Source: Polaribacter vadi (lineage in GTDB: Bacteria > Bacteroidota > Bacteroidia > Flavobacteriales > Flavobacteriaceae). Taken from it: a stretch of DNA of 64,000 bases. Shown here piece by piece: positions 35,101 to 44,342 of the stretch. The notes under the pieces are model-generated. The model did no database searches. It worked only from the letters and a program-made list of their open reading frames with translations, and was not told the origin of the DNA. Made by a program: the position numbers and the translations under genes. The stretch is from the NCBI RefSeq assembly GCF_018861005.1, contig NZ_JAHKQL010000004.1, positions 305,459 to 369,458 of the forward strand, read 5' to 3'. Position 1 is the stretch's first letter, and every line of letters begins with the position of its first letter.

Positions 35101-35634
35101 ATGACTAAAGAACAAAAACAAGCAGTAACATTTGATGTGTTAATAGAAATCCCTAAGGGAAGTAGAAATAAATATGAATACGATTTTACTTTACATAAAA
35201 TTCGTTTTGATAGAATGTTATTTTCTTCTATGATGTATCCTGGTGATTACGGATTTATTCCAGAAACTTTAGCTTTAGATTCAGATCCATTAGATGTTTT
35301 AGTACTAGGTCATCAACCAACTTACCCAATGGTTGTAATGGAAGTAAGACCAATTGGTGTTTTTTATATGACTGATGAAAAAGGACCAGATGAAAAAGTA
35401 ATTTGTGTACCTGTTTCTGACCCTATTTGGAGTAAAAAAACAGATATTGCTGATATTAATCCTCATAGATTAAAAGAAATCGAACATTTTTTCCAAGTTT
35501 ATAAAGATTTAGAAAAGAAAAAAGTTGATACTGGTGGTTGGGGAAATGCAAAAGCTGCAATTAATATTTATCATGAATGTGTTAAACGTTATGATGAAAG
35601 TGAACACAAGAAAAAAAGAACGTTTACAATCTAA
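35101..35634 (+). CDS. ppa: Inorganic pyrophosphatase, soluble family I
   Basis: The enzyme hydrolyses pyrophosphate in the cytoplasm, pulling biosynthetic reactions. The 177-residue protein shows EIPKGSRNKYEYD, YPGDYGFIPETLALDSDPLDVLVL (with the Asp ligands of the magnesium ions) and VKRYDESE, typical of family I. It lies just before the gene for a membrane pyrophosphatase, so the cell can choose between wasting and conserving the energy of pyrophosphate. Confidence 0.96.
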   Translation: MTKEQKQAVTFDVLIEIPKGSRNKYEYDFTLHKIRFDRMLFSSMMYPGDYGFIPETLALDSDPLDVLVLGHQPTYPMVVMEVRPIGVFYMTDEKGPDEKVICVPVSDPIWSKKTDIADINPHRLKEIEHFFQVYKDLEKKKVDTGGWGNAKAAINIYHECVKRYDESEHKKKRTFTI

Positions 35635-35651
35635 AATAAACGAAAATTAAT

Positions 35652-35687
35652 AAAAAAACATCTTATTCATTAAGATGTTTTTTTTTG
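35652..35687 (+). terminator. Terminator after ppa
   Basis: AAAACATCTTA pairs with TAAGATGTTTT around a short TTCAT loop, followed by a run of T. Confidence 0.85.
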
Positions 35688-35922
35688 CAATAAACTTTTC
35701 TAAAGAATCTATATAGATAATAATTATCTAAACATTTATTTACCATATTTAAATTCAATATAACATATAAAAAAAACTGACTTTAATCATAGTTTTATTA
35801 ATATAATAATTTAAGTAGCTTATAAATAAATAATCTTTAAATTAAGTAAGCTTTTTTTATCAATTTAATTTTATTACTTTTAACATCGTTTTAAAATTTT
35901 TAATTAAAATCAACTAACTAAT

Positions 35923-38310
35923 ATGGAAACAGTAGTTAAATTTTTACCGCTTTTTGGTGTTCTAGCCTTGGCGTTTGTGTTCATTAAAAGCGCTTGGGTA
36001 TCCAAGCAAGATGAAGGTGGAGACCGAATGAAAAGAATAGCCAAAAATATTGCAGAAGGTGCAATGTCTTTTTTAAAAGCTGAATATAAAGTTTTGGCAA
36101 TTTTTGTGGTAGCTGTAGCTATCTTATTATACTTTAAAGGATCTTCTGAAGAAGGTTCTAGTGGTATTGTTGCAGTATCATTTATTATTGGTGCAATTTG
36201 TTCTGCATTAGCAGGTTTTATAGGAATGAAGGTTGCTACAAAAGCAAATGTTAGAACCACACAAGCTGCAAGAACATCATTAGGAAGAGCTTTAGAAGTA
36301 GCTTTTGCAGGTGGTGCTGTTATGGGGTTAGGTGTTGTAGGTTTAGGTGTTTTAGGCTTGAGTGGTCTATTTATTATCTATCAAAATATATGGCCAGGAG
36401 CAGAAAACCTAACACTAGTATTAAACGTACTTTCCGGTTTTTCATTAGGTGCATCATCAATTGCATTATTTGCTAGAGTTGGTGGTGGTATTTACACAAA
36501 AGCAGCAGATGTTGGTGCAGATTTAGTTGGTAAAGTAGAAGCTGGTATTCCAGAAGATCATCCTCTAAACCCTGCAACAATTGCAGACAATGTTGGTGAT
36601 AATGTAGGTGATGTTGCTGGTATGGGTGCAGATTTATTTGAATCTTATGTAGGTTCTATTATTGGTACAATGGTTTTAGGAGCTTTTATCATAACTCCAG
36701 ATTTAAATGGAATGGGAGCTGTTTATTTACCTTTAGTTTTAGCTGCAACAGGAATTATAATGTCTATTTTAGGATCATTTTTTGTTCGAGTAAAAGATGG
36801 TGGAAACCCACAAACTGCTTTAAATATTGGTGAGTTTGGTTCTGCTGGTTTAATGGTTGTTGCTTCTTATTTTATAATTAACGCTTTAATTCCAGAAGCT
36901 GTAGCAGGTTTACCTTTTGGTTCTATGGGTGTTTTCTGGGCAACAATTGCTGGTTTAGTAGCTGGTTTGGCTGTTGGTAAAGTAACTGAATATTACACTG
37001 CTACAGGTAAAAAACCTGTGCTTTCTATTGTTGAACAATCTAAAACTGGAGCTGCTACTAATATAATTGCTGGTTTAGGAGTAGGTATGATGTCTACAGC
37101 TATTCCTATCATTTTAATTGCAGCTGCAATTATTGTATCTCACCATTTTGCAGGTTTATATGGTATTGCAATTGCTGCTGTTGGTATGCTTGCAAATACA
37201 GGTATTCAATTAGCTGTAGATGCTTACGGACCAATTTGTGATAATGCTGGTGGAATTGCAGAAATGGCAGAATTACCAAGCGAAGTAAGAGAACGTACTG
37301 ATAAGTTAGATGCTGTTGGTAATACAACTGCTGCTGTTGGTAAAGGTTTTGCAATTGCTTCTGCTGCTTTAACTGCTTTAGCTTTGTTTGCTGCTTTTAT
37401 GAAAACTGCAAATGTTACTGCTATTGATGTTTCTCAGCCTAAAATTATGGCGGGTTTATTAGTAGGTGGAATGCTACCATTTGTATTTTCTGCATTATCT
37501 ATGAATGCTGTTGGTAGAGCTGCAATGGCTATGATTGAGGAAGTTCGTCGTCAATTTAGAGATATTCCTCAGTTAAAAGCAGCATTAGAAGTAATGAGAG
37601 CTGTAGATTCTGATATGACAAAAGCAACTAAAGAACAAAGAGCAATTTTTGATGCTGCAGATGGTGTTGCTGAATATGATAAATGTGTAGACATTTCTAC
37701 AAAAGCATCTATTAAAGAAATGGTTTTACCAGGTTTATTAGCAATTGCTGTACCTGTTGCTATAGGCTTTATAGGTGGTGCAGAGATGTTGGGTGGTGCT
37801 TTAGCAGGTGTTACAACTTGTGGTGTATTAATGGCCATTTTTCAATCGAATGCAGGTGGTGCTTGGGATAATGCTAAGAAAACGATAGAAGAACAAGGCA
37901 GAAAAGGGACAGATGCTCACAAAGCTGCTGTTGTTGGTGATACTGTTGGTGACCCTTTTAAAGACACATCTGGTCCTTCTTTAAATATACTTCTTAAATT
38001 AATGTCTGTTGTAGCTTTAGTAATTGCACCCAGTATTGCAATGAATTCTGCTGATGTTTCTAATTACAATACTAAAAAAGAAGTAAAAGTAGAAATCAAC
38101 AAAACTTCTGGAGATTTAGCTATGGCAACTATTACTACAACAAAAACTGTAAATGGAGAAGTTACTGAAGATGTTCAAAAAATAGAAGGCACTGTTGAAG
38201 AAATTGAACAAAAAGCAAAAGAAGCTGGTAAAATAATTACCGTAAACGTTTCTAAAAATAAAAAAGAAACTAAAGAAACAGTAGAAGTAATAATTGAAAA
38301 AGAAGAGTAA
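35923..38310 (+). CDS. hppA: Membrane ion-translocating pyrophosphatase
   Basis: An inner-membrane pump of about 16 helices that couples pyrophosphate hydrolysis to export of protons or sodium. The substrate motif [11 protein letters not shown] (196-206) and DNVGDNVGD (222-230) are intact. GNTTAA (466-471) has alanine where potassium-independent enzymes have lysine, so it should be potassium-dependent. The ion cannot be called with certainty. Unlike most members it has a C-terminal hydrophilic, Lys/Glu-rich tail of about 85 residues (710-795) after the last helix. The 288-base leader is AT-rich with no clear structure. Confidence 0.95.
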   Translation: METVVKFLPLFGVLALAFVFIKSAWVSKQDEGGDRMKRIAKNIAEGAMSFLKAEYKVLAIFVVAVAILLYFKGSSEEGSSGIVAVSFIIGAICSALAGFIGMKVATKANVRTTQAARTSLGRALEVAFAGGAVMGLGVVGLGVLGLSGLFIIYQNIWPGAENLTLVLNVLSGFSLGASSIALFARVGGGIYTKAADVGADLVGKVEAGIPEDHPLNPATIADNVGDNVGDVAGMGADLFESYVGSIIGTMVLGAFIITPDLNGMGAVYLPLVLAATGIIMSILGSFFVRVKDGGNPQTALNIGEFGSAGLMVVASYFIINALIPEAVAGLPFGSMGVFWATIAGLVAGLAVGKVTEYYTATGKKPVLSIVEQSKTGAATNIIAGLGVGMMSTAIPIILIAAAIIVSHHFAGLYGIAIAAVGMLANTGIQLAVDAYGPICDNAGGIAEMAELPSEVRERTDKLDAVGNTTAAVGKGFAIASAALTALALFAAFMKTANVTAIDVSQPKIMAGLLVGGMLPFVFSALSMNAVGRAAMAMIEEVRRQFRDIPQLKAALEVMRAVDSDMTKATKEQRAIFDAADGVAEYDKCVDISTKASIKEMVLPGLLAIAVPVAIGFIGGAEMLGGALAGVTTCGVLMAIFQSNAGGAWDNAKKTIEEQGRKGTDAHKAAVVGDTVGDPFKDTSGPSLNILLKLMSVVALVIAPSIAMNSADVSNYNTKKEVKVEINKTSGDLAMATITTTKTVNGEVTEDVQKIEGTVEEIEQKAKEAGKIITVNVSKNKKETKETVEVIIEKEE

Positions 38311-38330
38311 AAAACTCTATTAGAAAGAAC

Positions 38331-38358
38331 AAAAACACCTCTAAAAGAGGTGTTTTTT
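38331..38358 (+). terminator. Terminator after hppA
   Basis: AAAACACCTCT and AGAGGTGTTTT pair perfectly around an AAA loop, followed by more T. Confidence 0.9.
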
Positions 38359-38439
38359 GTTTTACATTATAGTAACCTAGAGTTAATAAAGTTCTTTTTA
38401 TAAGGTAGTAATTTTAAGCTTCTAAAAAATTAAACCATA

Positions 38440-41400
38440 ATGAAAAAAACTACTTTATTTATTGCTTTATTAACAAGCATTATCTCTTACTCTCAAATTA
38501 ATCTTAAAATAACAGAAATCTTTGCTGGTCAAGAAGGAACTGACTTAACAGAAGATTGGTTTGAAATTCAAAATACAGGAACAACAGCTTGGGTATCTGG
38601 CATAGACCCAGATTTATATTATGATGATGACTCAGCAGATGCTGATAAAGCAGTTCTAATTAACGGAATTACAGACTTACAACCAGGTGAAAGAGCAATT
38701 GTTCTAATAACTGATAATACAGGCAATGAAATTGATACTTTCAGTTCAATTTGGACCCCTGTAATTAACTTGTCTAATATAGAAATTGGTTACACAGATG
38801 GTTCTGGTTTAGGTGCAGGTGGTGATGCTGTTACACTATGGATAGGAAACCCAAATAATAGTACATTTATACTTGCAGATTTTGGCACTTACCCAGACAC
38901 AGCCGCTAATGATGGCCAATCTTACGATTTAGAATTAGCCGCTTTTAGTACTATAGGCAATACAAGTTACGCTTTTGAAACTTCTGCTTTAGGAGGTGAT
39001 GCCAATAACGTACCTAACATTGCTTCTCCAGGAAATGTTGTTAGCCTTGTAAACTTAGTAATTACAGAAATTTTTCCAGGTCAAAAAGGCACAGATTTAA
39101 CTGCAGACTGGTTCGAAATTCATAATACAGGAAACAAAGCTTGGGTTTCTGGTACAGATGATGATTTATATTATGATGACGATTCTGCAGATCCTACAAA
39201 AGCAGTTGTTATACAAGGTATCACAGATATTCAACCAGGAGAAAGAGCAATTGTTTTAGTTACAGATAATACTGGCAATGAAGTAAATACATTCAATACA
39301 GTTTGGTCTTCTGTAGTAGATTTAACAGGAATTAAAGTAGGGTATACAGATGGTTCTGGCTTAGGTGCTGGTGGAGATGCTGTTGCTCTTTGGATGGGAG
39401 ATCCTTCTACAACATCTACAATAGCAATAGGTGTTTACCCAGATACAGCTGCCAATGATGGGCAATCTTACGATTTAGAACTAGCATCTTTTAGTACAAT
39501 TAACAATACTAGTAATGCAATTGCTACACAAACTTTAGGTGGTGACAATAGTGATGTTCCTAATATAGCATCCCCAGGAAATATTTCACCTCCAATACAA
39601 CCAATAATTGAATTTAATGCAAGTTATATTTCAGTTTCTGAAGCTGATGCTAATGTAAACCTCACCTTAAAAATTTCATCTGCTCCTGCAACAACAGCAA
39701 CTGTAAATGTTTCTCTTTTACCTGTTGGTTCTGCAACAGAGGGTTCTAATTTTACATTTTCTACTTCGCAAACTGTAACTTTTTCTGCAGGTAACACAGA
39801 TTCACAAACGCTTACAATTCCTATTCTAAACAATAATACAGATGATTCTGATTTATATTTTATGGTAAAATTAGAAAATCAAACAAATAGTATTATTGGT
39901 AGTGCTGATACATTTTCTGTCTATATTTTAGATGATGATACTAATGTACCTACAAGTGATGACTCTATTTTAAACGCAAATTATTTAGATAGTTATATAG
40001 TTGATGCATCAGGAACTGCAGAAATTACTGCTTATGATGCAGTTTCACAACGCTTATTTGTTACCAACTCAAATAGTATAGAAATTTTAGACTTTTCAAA
40101 TCCAAGTGATATAAAACCTATTTCAACAATAACATTACCAGCAAACACTTCTGGCGTGCAAAGTGTAGCTGTTTATAATGGACTTTTAGCTGCTGCAATT
40201 GCTGCAAACCCAGCAACAGATAATGGTATAGTTTTATTTTCTGATATTGATGGTAGTAACCAAATATCTGTAACTGTTGGTTCTTTACCAGACATGTTAA
40301 CTTTTACACCTGATGGCACAAAATTACTTGTAGCAAACGAAGGACAACCAAATGATGATTACTCTTTTGATCCTGAAGGAAGCATTTCTATCATTGATGT
40401 TACTGGTGGTTTAAATGGCATTACACAAACAAATGTAAATACGCTAGATTTTAAAGCTTTTAATAACCAAGAAGCTGCCTTAAAAACTGCAGGAGTTAGA
40501 ATTTTTGGACCAGGATCTACAGTAGCTGAAGATTTAGAACCAGAATATATAACTGTTTCTGATGATAATTTAATGGCATATGTTTCTTTACAAGAAAACA
40601 ATGCATACGCAGTAATTGATTTATCAACAAATACAATTACCAAAATTTTGCCTTTAGGTTTAAAAGACCATAGTTTAGCAAAAAATTCTTTAGATACAAG
40701 TGATGAAACTGACTTTATCTTTAATGCTTCTTGGCCAATTTACGGAATGTATATGCCAGATGCTATTTCTTATTTTAATATAAATGGAACATCATACATA
40801 GCAACTGCAAACGAAGGTGATGCAAGAGAGTATGGAGGATTAGTAGAAGAACGTAAATTAAACGATTCTGATTACACTTTAGATCCTGCAGTTTTTGGTG
40901 ATGCAGATATTTTAGCTTTATCTACAAATCTTGGAGATATTAATGTTACTAATGCTTCTGGTAATACAGATGGTGATGCTGAGTTCGAAGAAATTCACGT
41001 ATTTGGCGGTCGTTCTTTTAGTATTTTTGAGGCAAATACTGGTAATATTGTTTACGATAGTGGAAACGATTTTGAAGTAATTACAGCTGCAGACAATACT
41101 TATGGTAGTATTTTTAATGCAAGTAACACCAACAATAGCTTTAAAAATAGAAGTGATAACAAAGGCCCAGAACCAGAAGGTATTTTGGTAAAAGAAATTG
41201 AAGGTTCTTATTATGCTTTTATTTTATTAGAAAGAATTGGTGGAATAATGATTTACGATGTAACCAACCCAACATCGCCTAAATTTTTACAATATCTAAA
41301 TAGCAGAGAAACCACAACTGATGGTGGTGATTTAGGCCCAGAAGGTATTGTTTTTGTTGATAAAAACGAAAGCCCTAATGGAACAGCTTTAATAATAGTT

Positions 41401-41679
41401 TCTAACGAAGTTAGTGGAACTTTGAGTATATATTCTTTAGACAACGTTTTAAATACAGGAGATTATATTGCAGGTAATAAAACTTTTAGCATGTTTCCAA
41501 ACCCTACAGATGGTTATGTAAGTTTTAGTAAAGAAGACGATTACAAAATTTATGATTTATCTGGTAGATTGGTAAAAGTATCTAAAAACACAAAATCTAT
41601 AGAAGTTAATAATTTAACATCTGGTATATATGTAGTAACAAATACTAAAGGTTTTAGTCAGAAACTTTTAGTAAAATAA
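38440..41679 (+). CDS. T9SS cargo: two lamin-tail domains, Calx-beta and choice-of-anchor I
   Basis: A 1079-residue secreted protein (signal peptide to about ISYSQ). Domains: two lamin-tail domains (about 20-195 and 206-385) that are close copies, sharing EIFxGQxGTDL, LYYDDDSAD, TDGSGLGAGGDAV and YPDTAANDGQSYDLELA; a Calx-beta domain (about 395-497); a choice-of-anchor I/phytase-like propeller (about 510-1000) with FNASWPIYGMYMPDAIS; and a type IX secretion sorting domain (about 1005-1079) with MFPNPTDGY. It should be exported by T9SS and anchored at the surface. It may be a surface phosphatase or adhesin. Monocistronic. Confidence 0.9.
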   Translation: MKKTTLFIALLTSIISYSQINLKITEIFAGQEGTDLTEDWFEIQNTGTTAWVSGIDPDLYYDDDSADADKAVLINGITDLQPGERAIVLITDNTGNEIDTFSSIWTPVINLSNIEIGYTDGSGLGAGGDAVTLWIGNPNNSTFILADFGTYPDTAANDGQSYDLELAAFSTIGNTSYAFETSALGGDANNVPNIASPGNVVSLVNLVITEIFPGQKGTDLTADWFEIHNTGNKAWVSGTDDDLYYDDDSADPTKAVVIQGITDIQPGERAIVLVTDNTGNEVNTFNTVWSSVVDLTGIKVGYTDGSGLGAGGDAVALWMGDPSTTSTIAIGVYPDTAANDGQSYDLELASFSTINNTSNAIATQTLGGDNSDVPNIASPGNISPPIQPIIEFNASYISVSEADANVNLTLKISSAPATTATVNVSLLPVGSATEGSNFTFSTSQTVTFSAGNTDSQTLTIPILNNNTDDSDLYFMVKLENQTNSIIGSADTFSVYILDDDTNVPTSDDSILNANYLDSYIVDASGTAEITAYDAVSQRLFVTNSNSIEILDFSNPSDIKPISTITLPANTSGVQSVAVYNGLLAAAIAANPATDNGIVLFSDIDGSNQISVTVGSLPDMLTFTPDGTKLLVANEGQPNDDYSFDPEGSISIIDVTGGLNGITQTNVNTLDFKAFNNQEAALKTAGVRIFGPGSTVAEDLEPEYITVSDDNLMAYVSLQENNAYAVIDLSTNTITKILPLGLKDHSLAKNSLDTSDETDFIFNASWPIYGMYMPDAISYFNINGTSYIATANEGDAREYGGLVEERKLNDSDYTLDPAVFGDADILALSTNLGDINVTNASGNTDGDAEFEEIHVFGGRSFSIFEANTGNIVYDSGNDFEVITAADNTYGSIFNASNTNNSFKNRSDNKGPEPEGILVKEIEGSYYAFILLERIGGIMIYDVTNPTSPKFLQYLNSRETTTDGGDLGPEGIVFVDKNESPNGTALIIVSNEVSGTLSIYSLDNVLNTGDYIAGNKTFSMFPNPTDGYVSFSKEDDYKIYDLSGRLVKVSKNTKSIEVNNLTSGIYVVTNTKGFSQKLLVK

Positions 41680-41700
41680 CACTACTTCTTTAAAATAATT

Positions 41701-41746
41701 AAAGCACTTTTTATATGAATTTAATATTCACATAAAAAGTGCTTTT
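41701..41746. terminator. Terminator between the T9SS cargo gene and the DUF1328 gene
   Basis: A 20-base stem with one mismatch (AAAGCACTTTTTATATGAAT with its partner at 41727-41746) has T runs on both strands and lies between convergent genes. Confidence 0.85.
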
Positions 41747-41805
41747 GTTTTATAGCTTTACTATTATTTGGATAATTGATAACTATATATAAATAAGCTT
41801 GTAAT

Positions 41806-41967
41806 TTATCTTACTGTTCTACCTCTAATTAATGATATAACAAATAATACTAAAAATACAAAGAATAAAATTTTTGCGATTCCTGCTGCAGCTCCTGCAA
41901 TTCCTCCAAAACCTAAAACTCCTGCAATTAAAGCGATTACTACAAATGTGATTGTCCAACGTAACAT
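41806..41967 (-). CDS. DUF1328 small membrane protein (YtjA-like)
   Basis: A 53-residue protein starting [20 protein letters not shown], followed by [20 protein letters not shown] and ending LIRGRTVR. This is the full DUF1328 family pattern: two membrane helices around a glycine-alanine hinge. Members are stress-induced in several bacteria; the function is unknown. It faces the AraC regulator gene, and a palindrome (42071-42086) lies between the two, suggesting joint control with the envelope-stress group encoded just beyond. Confidence 0.9.
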   Translation of the reverse strand: MLRWTITFVVIALIAGVLGFGGIAGAAAGIAKILFFVFLVLFVISLIRGRTVR

Positions 41968-42057
41968 AATATATATTTTTTTAAGTGAGCATTTAATTCA
42001 TTTATAGATGCTAAATGCTTTACATCCTAAAAGTGTTTTATTACTTTTCTTACACTT

Positions 42058-42065
42058 CAAAGATA
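42058..42065 (-). promoter_or_regulatory. -7 promoter box of the DUF1328 gene
   Basis: TATCTTTG on the minus strand matches TAnnTTTG, leaving a leader of about 85 bases. Confidence 0.5.
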
Positions 42066-42070
42066 CTTTG

Positions 42071-42086
42071 ACAACAGACCTGTTGT
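42071..42086. promoter_or_regulatory. Inverted repeat between the DUF1328 and AraC genes
   Basis: ACAACAG-AC-CTGTTGT is a perfect 7-base inverted repeat immediately upstream of the DUF1328 -7 box. It could be an operator or activator site for this divergent pair. Confidence 0.4.
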
Positions 42087-42221
42087 TAGTGCATGCCATT
42101 TAGTTTTTAACTCATATCAAATAAATTATGATTTTATTTAAGAATTTAGAACTAATTTTAAACTACTTTTACTAAAATTAACTGATGCTATTCATTAGCA
42201 ATTATTTATATAGCCATTACT

Positions 42222-43250
42222 ATGTTACATATTGAAATTATTGCTGATAGTCCTAAGGACTTTTTAGAACAACTACAAGAAGCAATTGGAGGTGAAGTTA
42301 CAGAACGTTGGAGCGAATTTGTACTGAGAATAAATAATGAAAACGCTATTGGTAGCATAAGATTTATTCCTTTTGATTGGGGGGTAAATTTCATAGATTT
42401 TGATATAAAATTTCATAAAGAGATTTTTATGCACACAAAAGCGCATGACGAGTTTAATCCTATTCGTTTTATTTATCCTTCTTTAGGCAGTATAAAACAT
42501 AAATTTGGCATTCATAATAACATTAAAGAAGTTAGTCAATTTCAATCTTTAATTTATACAAATAAAGATGGTGGTTATAATGATATTATCTTTCCAAAAA
42601 ACGAACAATTAAAAATTAATGTAATTCAGATTGTTCGTAAACATTTCTTAAAAAAGAGAACTACAAACGTTTCTACTTTAAATCAAAAATTATATGAAGT
42701 TTTTGTAGATACAGATCATGATAACAGATTTTCGAGCTATGGTACTTTAGATCTTAAAATGGCAGAATTAATAAAAAAACTGCACAATATTAAGGCAAAA
42801 GGAATGTTAAGAATTTTAAAAATTGAAGCAAAAATTTATGAAATTCTTTCTATGCACATCCAACAACACAACAGACTTTTAGCTGGTGAATCTATACCTG
42901 AATCTATAAGTAAAAGTGATTTAAAATTGGTGCGTAAAATTGGAAACGATATTTTAAAAAATCCTTCAAAACCATATACTTTAAATCAGCTTTCTTTTAA
43001 ATCTGGTTTAACTCAAGCAAAATTACAAGAAGGGTTTAAGTTTTTATATAACAGAACTGTTACAGAATATATAAGACACGTTCGTTTAGAATCTGCAAGA
43101 GATATGCTAAAAAATAGCGATTTAAATATCTCTCAAATTGTGTATAGTATTGGTTTTAGTAGTAGAAGTTATTTTTCTAAAATATTTAAAGAAAAATATA
43201 ACATTACACCAAATCAATTTAAAAAGAAGTTAAAAGTAGTTTTACTATAA
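42222..43250 (+). CDS. AraC-family transcriptional regulator
   Basis: The 342-residue protein has a C-terminal AraC DNA-binding domain (about 245-340) with two helix-turn-helix units: TLNQLSFKSGLTQAKLQEGFK and ISQIVYSIGFSSRSYFSKIF, then KEKYNITPNQFKK. The N-terminal 240 residues are not a cupin I recognise, so the signal is unknown. It sits between the DUF1328 gene and the DUF6327-holin-YtxH operon, a grouping I take to be an envelope-stress set under its control, by inference. It has a perfect 13-base hairpin after its stop. Confidence 0.88.
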   Translation: MLHIEIIADSPKDFLEQLQEAIGGEVTERWSEFVLRINNENAIGSIRFIPFDWGVNFIDFDIKFHKEIFMHTKAHDEFNPIRFIYPSLGSIKHKFGIHNNIKEVSQFQSLIYTNKDGGYNDIIFPKNEQLKINVIQIVRKHFLKKRTTNVSTLNQKLYEVFVDTDHDNRFSSYGTLDLKMAELIKKLHNIKAKGMLRILKIEAKIYEILSMHIQQHNRLLAGESIPESISKSDLKLVRKIGNDILKNPSKPYTLNQLSFKSGLTQAKLQEGFKFLYNRTVTEYIRHVRLESARDMLKNSDLNISQIVYSIGFSSRSYFSKIFKEKYNITPNQFKKKLKVVLL

Positions 43251-43280
43251 AAGCCTTGGTATTATAAAATACCAAGGCTT
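43251..43280. terminator. Hairpin between the AraC gene and the DUF6327 gene
   Basis: AAGCCTTGGTATT and AATACCAAGGCTT form a perfect 13-base stem with the loop ATAA. T tracts are short on both sides, but its place between convergent genes supports termination. Confidence 0.7.
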
Positions 43281-43316
43281 AAAATCAACTAACCACTATT
43301 AAAAAAAATTAACTAC

Positions 43317-43517
43317 TTATTTTAATATTTTCTTTATCATAAGCAAAACACCATATTTACTTAACATTTTAAATAATGAATTAATCCAATTCATTGGTTC
43401 TAAAATACCTTCGAAATTGTGTTTTACAATTTTTAGTTCTTCTTTAGCAATTTCTCTTTCAAGTTCTAACTTTTTAAGATCTTTTTCTATTTCAATAAAA
43501 GAAGTATATGTTTTCAT
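43317..43517 (-). CDS. DUF6327-like small protein
   Basis: Starting at the ATG at 43517 the protein has 66 residues: MKTYTSFIEIEKDLKKLELE, a charged helix, then a hydrophobic end (SLFKMLSKYGVLLMIKKILK). This fits the flavobacterial DUF6327 family. A longer version from 43580 would overlap the holin-like gene by 56 bases, so I reject it. It is last in the YtxH-holin-DUF6327 operon, 7 bases after the preceding stop. Function is unknown. Confidence 0.75.
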   Translation of the reverse strand: MKTYTSFIEIEKDLKKLELEREIAKEELKIVKHNFEGILEPMNWINSLFKMLSKYGVLLMIKKILK

Positions 43518-43524
43518 AATGGTA

Positions 43525-43884
43525 CTATTTTTCTGATTCAAAAAATTGATTAGACATTTCGCTAATAATTTTTTTATCAATAATTCTTTTTCTCAGCAGG
43601 TAAATTAAAAATCCTAAGAAGGCTAAAAAAAGTCCTACAATTAAGTGTCCTAAAGCAATATTACCTAAATAATTACCTAGGGCAATTGCACCTGCCACAG
43701 ACACAAAAATTAATCCTATACTAAGTAAACTACCAATTAAAAGAAGTTTAGTAAATGCACTTAAAGAATAGGTTAGAATCTGAAAAGTTTTCAGTTTTCC
43801 GTATTCAAAAGAAGCATTTACATAATCTTTACCTGCATCTACTCCTTCTTCAGAATTACTTTTAAAAGCTTCAAAAATATTCAT
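43525..43884 (-). CDS. Holin-like/DUF1469 membrane protein
   Basis: A 119-residue protein with a soluble helical start (about 1-35), two to three membrane helices (about 42-66, 72-97) and a basic tail. It belongs to the broad 'phage holin family'/YqjE (DUF1469) group, which in bacteria is mostly chromosomal and linked to YtxH and YqjD-like proteins rather than to phage lysis. It sits between the YtxH and DUF6327 genes with gaps of 4 and 7 bases. Likely role: membrane or envelope stress, by context. Confidence 0.82.
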   Translation of the reverse strand: MNIFEAFKSNSEEGVDAGKDYVNASFEYGKLKTFQILTYSLSAFTKLLLIGSLLSIGLIFVSVAGAIALGNYLGNIALGHLIVGLFLAFLGFLIYLLRKRIIDKKIISEMSNQFFESEK

Positions 43885-43888
43885 ATTC

Positions 43889-44221
43889 TTAGGCTGTCTT
43901 TTGTAATTTTTTGTTTTTAGCTTTTAACTCTTTTAATTTTTGTTCTAAAGTTGTAATTACATCTTCTGTTTTATGACTTACATTAGAGACTACATTTTCT
44001 ATTTGCGTATCTAAACTTTCTTTTTGTACTTCTAAAGTACTTGCTGCTCTTTCTTTTAAATCTACTGCTGTATCAGCAATTATATCTTTTACATGTACAG
44101 CTTCATCAGCAATTTTTTTTCTAGTTTTTGTTCCTTTATCTGGCGCAAATAATATTCCTAATGTTGCTCCAATTGCTGTTCCTGCTAATATTCCGATTAA
44201 TGTGTTACTACTATTACTCAT
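43889..44221 (-). CDS. YtxH domain protein
   Basis: A 110-residue protein with one N-terminal membrane helix containing GILAGTAIGATLGILFAPDKG and KTRKKIADEA, the YtxH signature, followed by a long amphipathic helix likely to form a coiled coil and a basic C-terminus. Members are general-stress proteins. It is first in a three-gene operon with the holin-like and DUF6327 proteins. Confidence 0.9.
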   Translation of the reverse strand: MSNSSNTLIGILAGTAIGATLGILFAPDKGTKTRKKIADEAVHVKDIIADTAVDLKERAASTLEVQKESLDTQIENVVSNVSHKTEDVITTLEQKLKELKAKNKKLQKTA

Positions 44222-44288
44222 CTTATAATTTTTTAATGGTTAAACTTAATTTCTTTGCATTATTACTAAGTATGTAATAAATACACTA

Positions 44289-44296
44289 CAAAAGTA
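44289..44296 (-). promoter_or_regulatory. -7 promoter box of the YtxH operon
   Basis: TACTTTTG on the minus strand matches TAnnTTTG, leaving a leader of about 60 bases. Confidence 0.55.
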
Positions 44297-44342
44297 TAGG
44301 ATAAGTGAAGTTGAACTTAACTCAAATAAATTGAATATTAAC

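Noticed and set aside
43518-43580. Longer N-terminus for the DUF6327 protein
   Set aside because: It overlaps the holin-like coding region, while the ATG at 43517 matches the family start MKxYTSF.
43525-44221. Possible prophage remnant because of a 'holin family' protein
   Set aside because: Neighbours are YtxH, DUF6327 and AraC genes, and no endolysin, integrase or capsid gene is present. This holin-like family is usually chromosomal.
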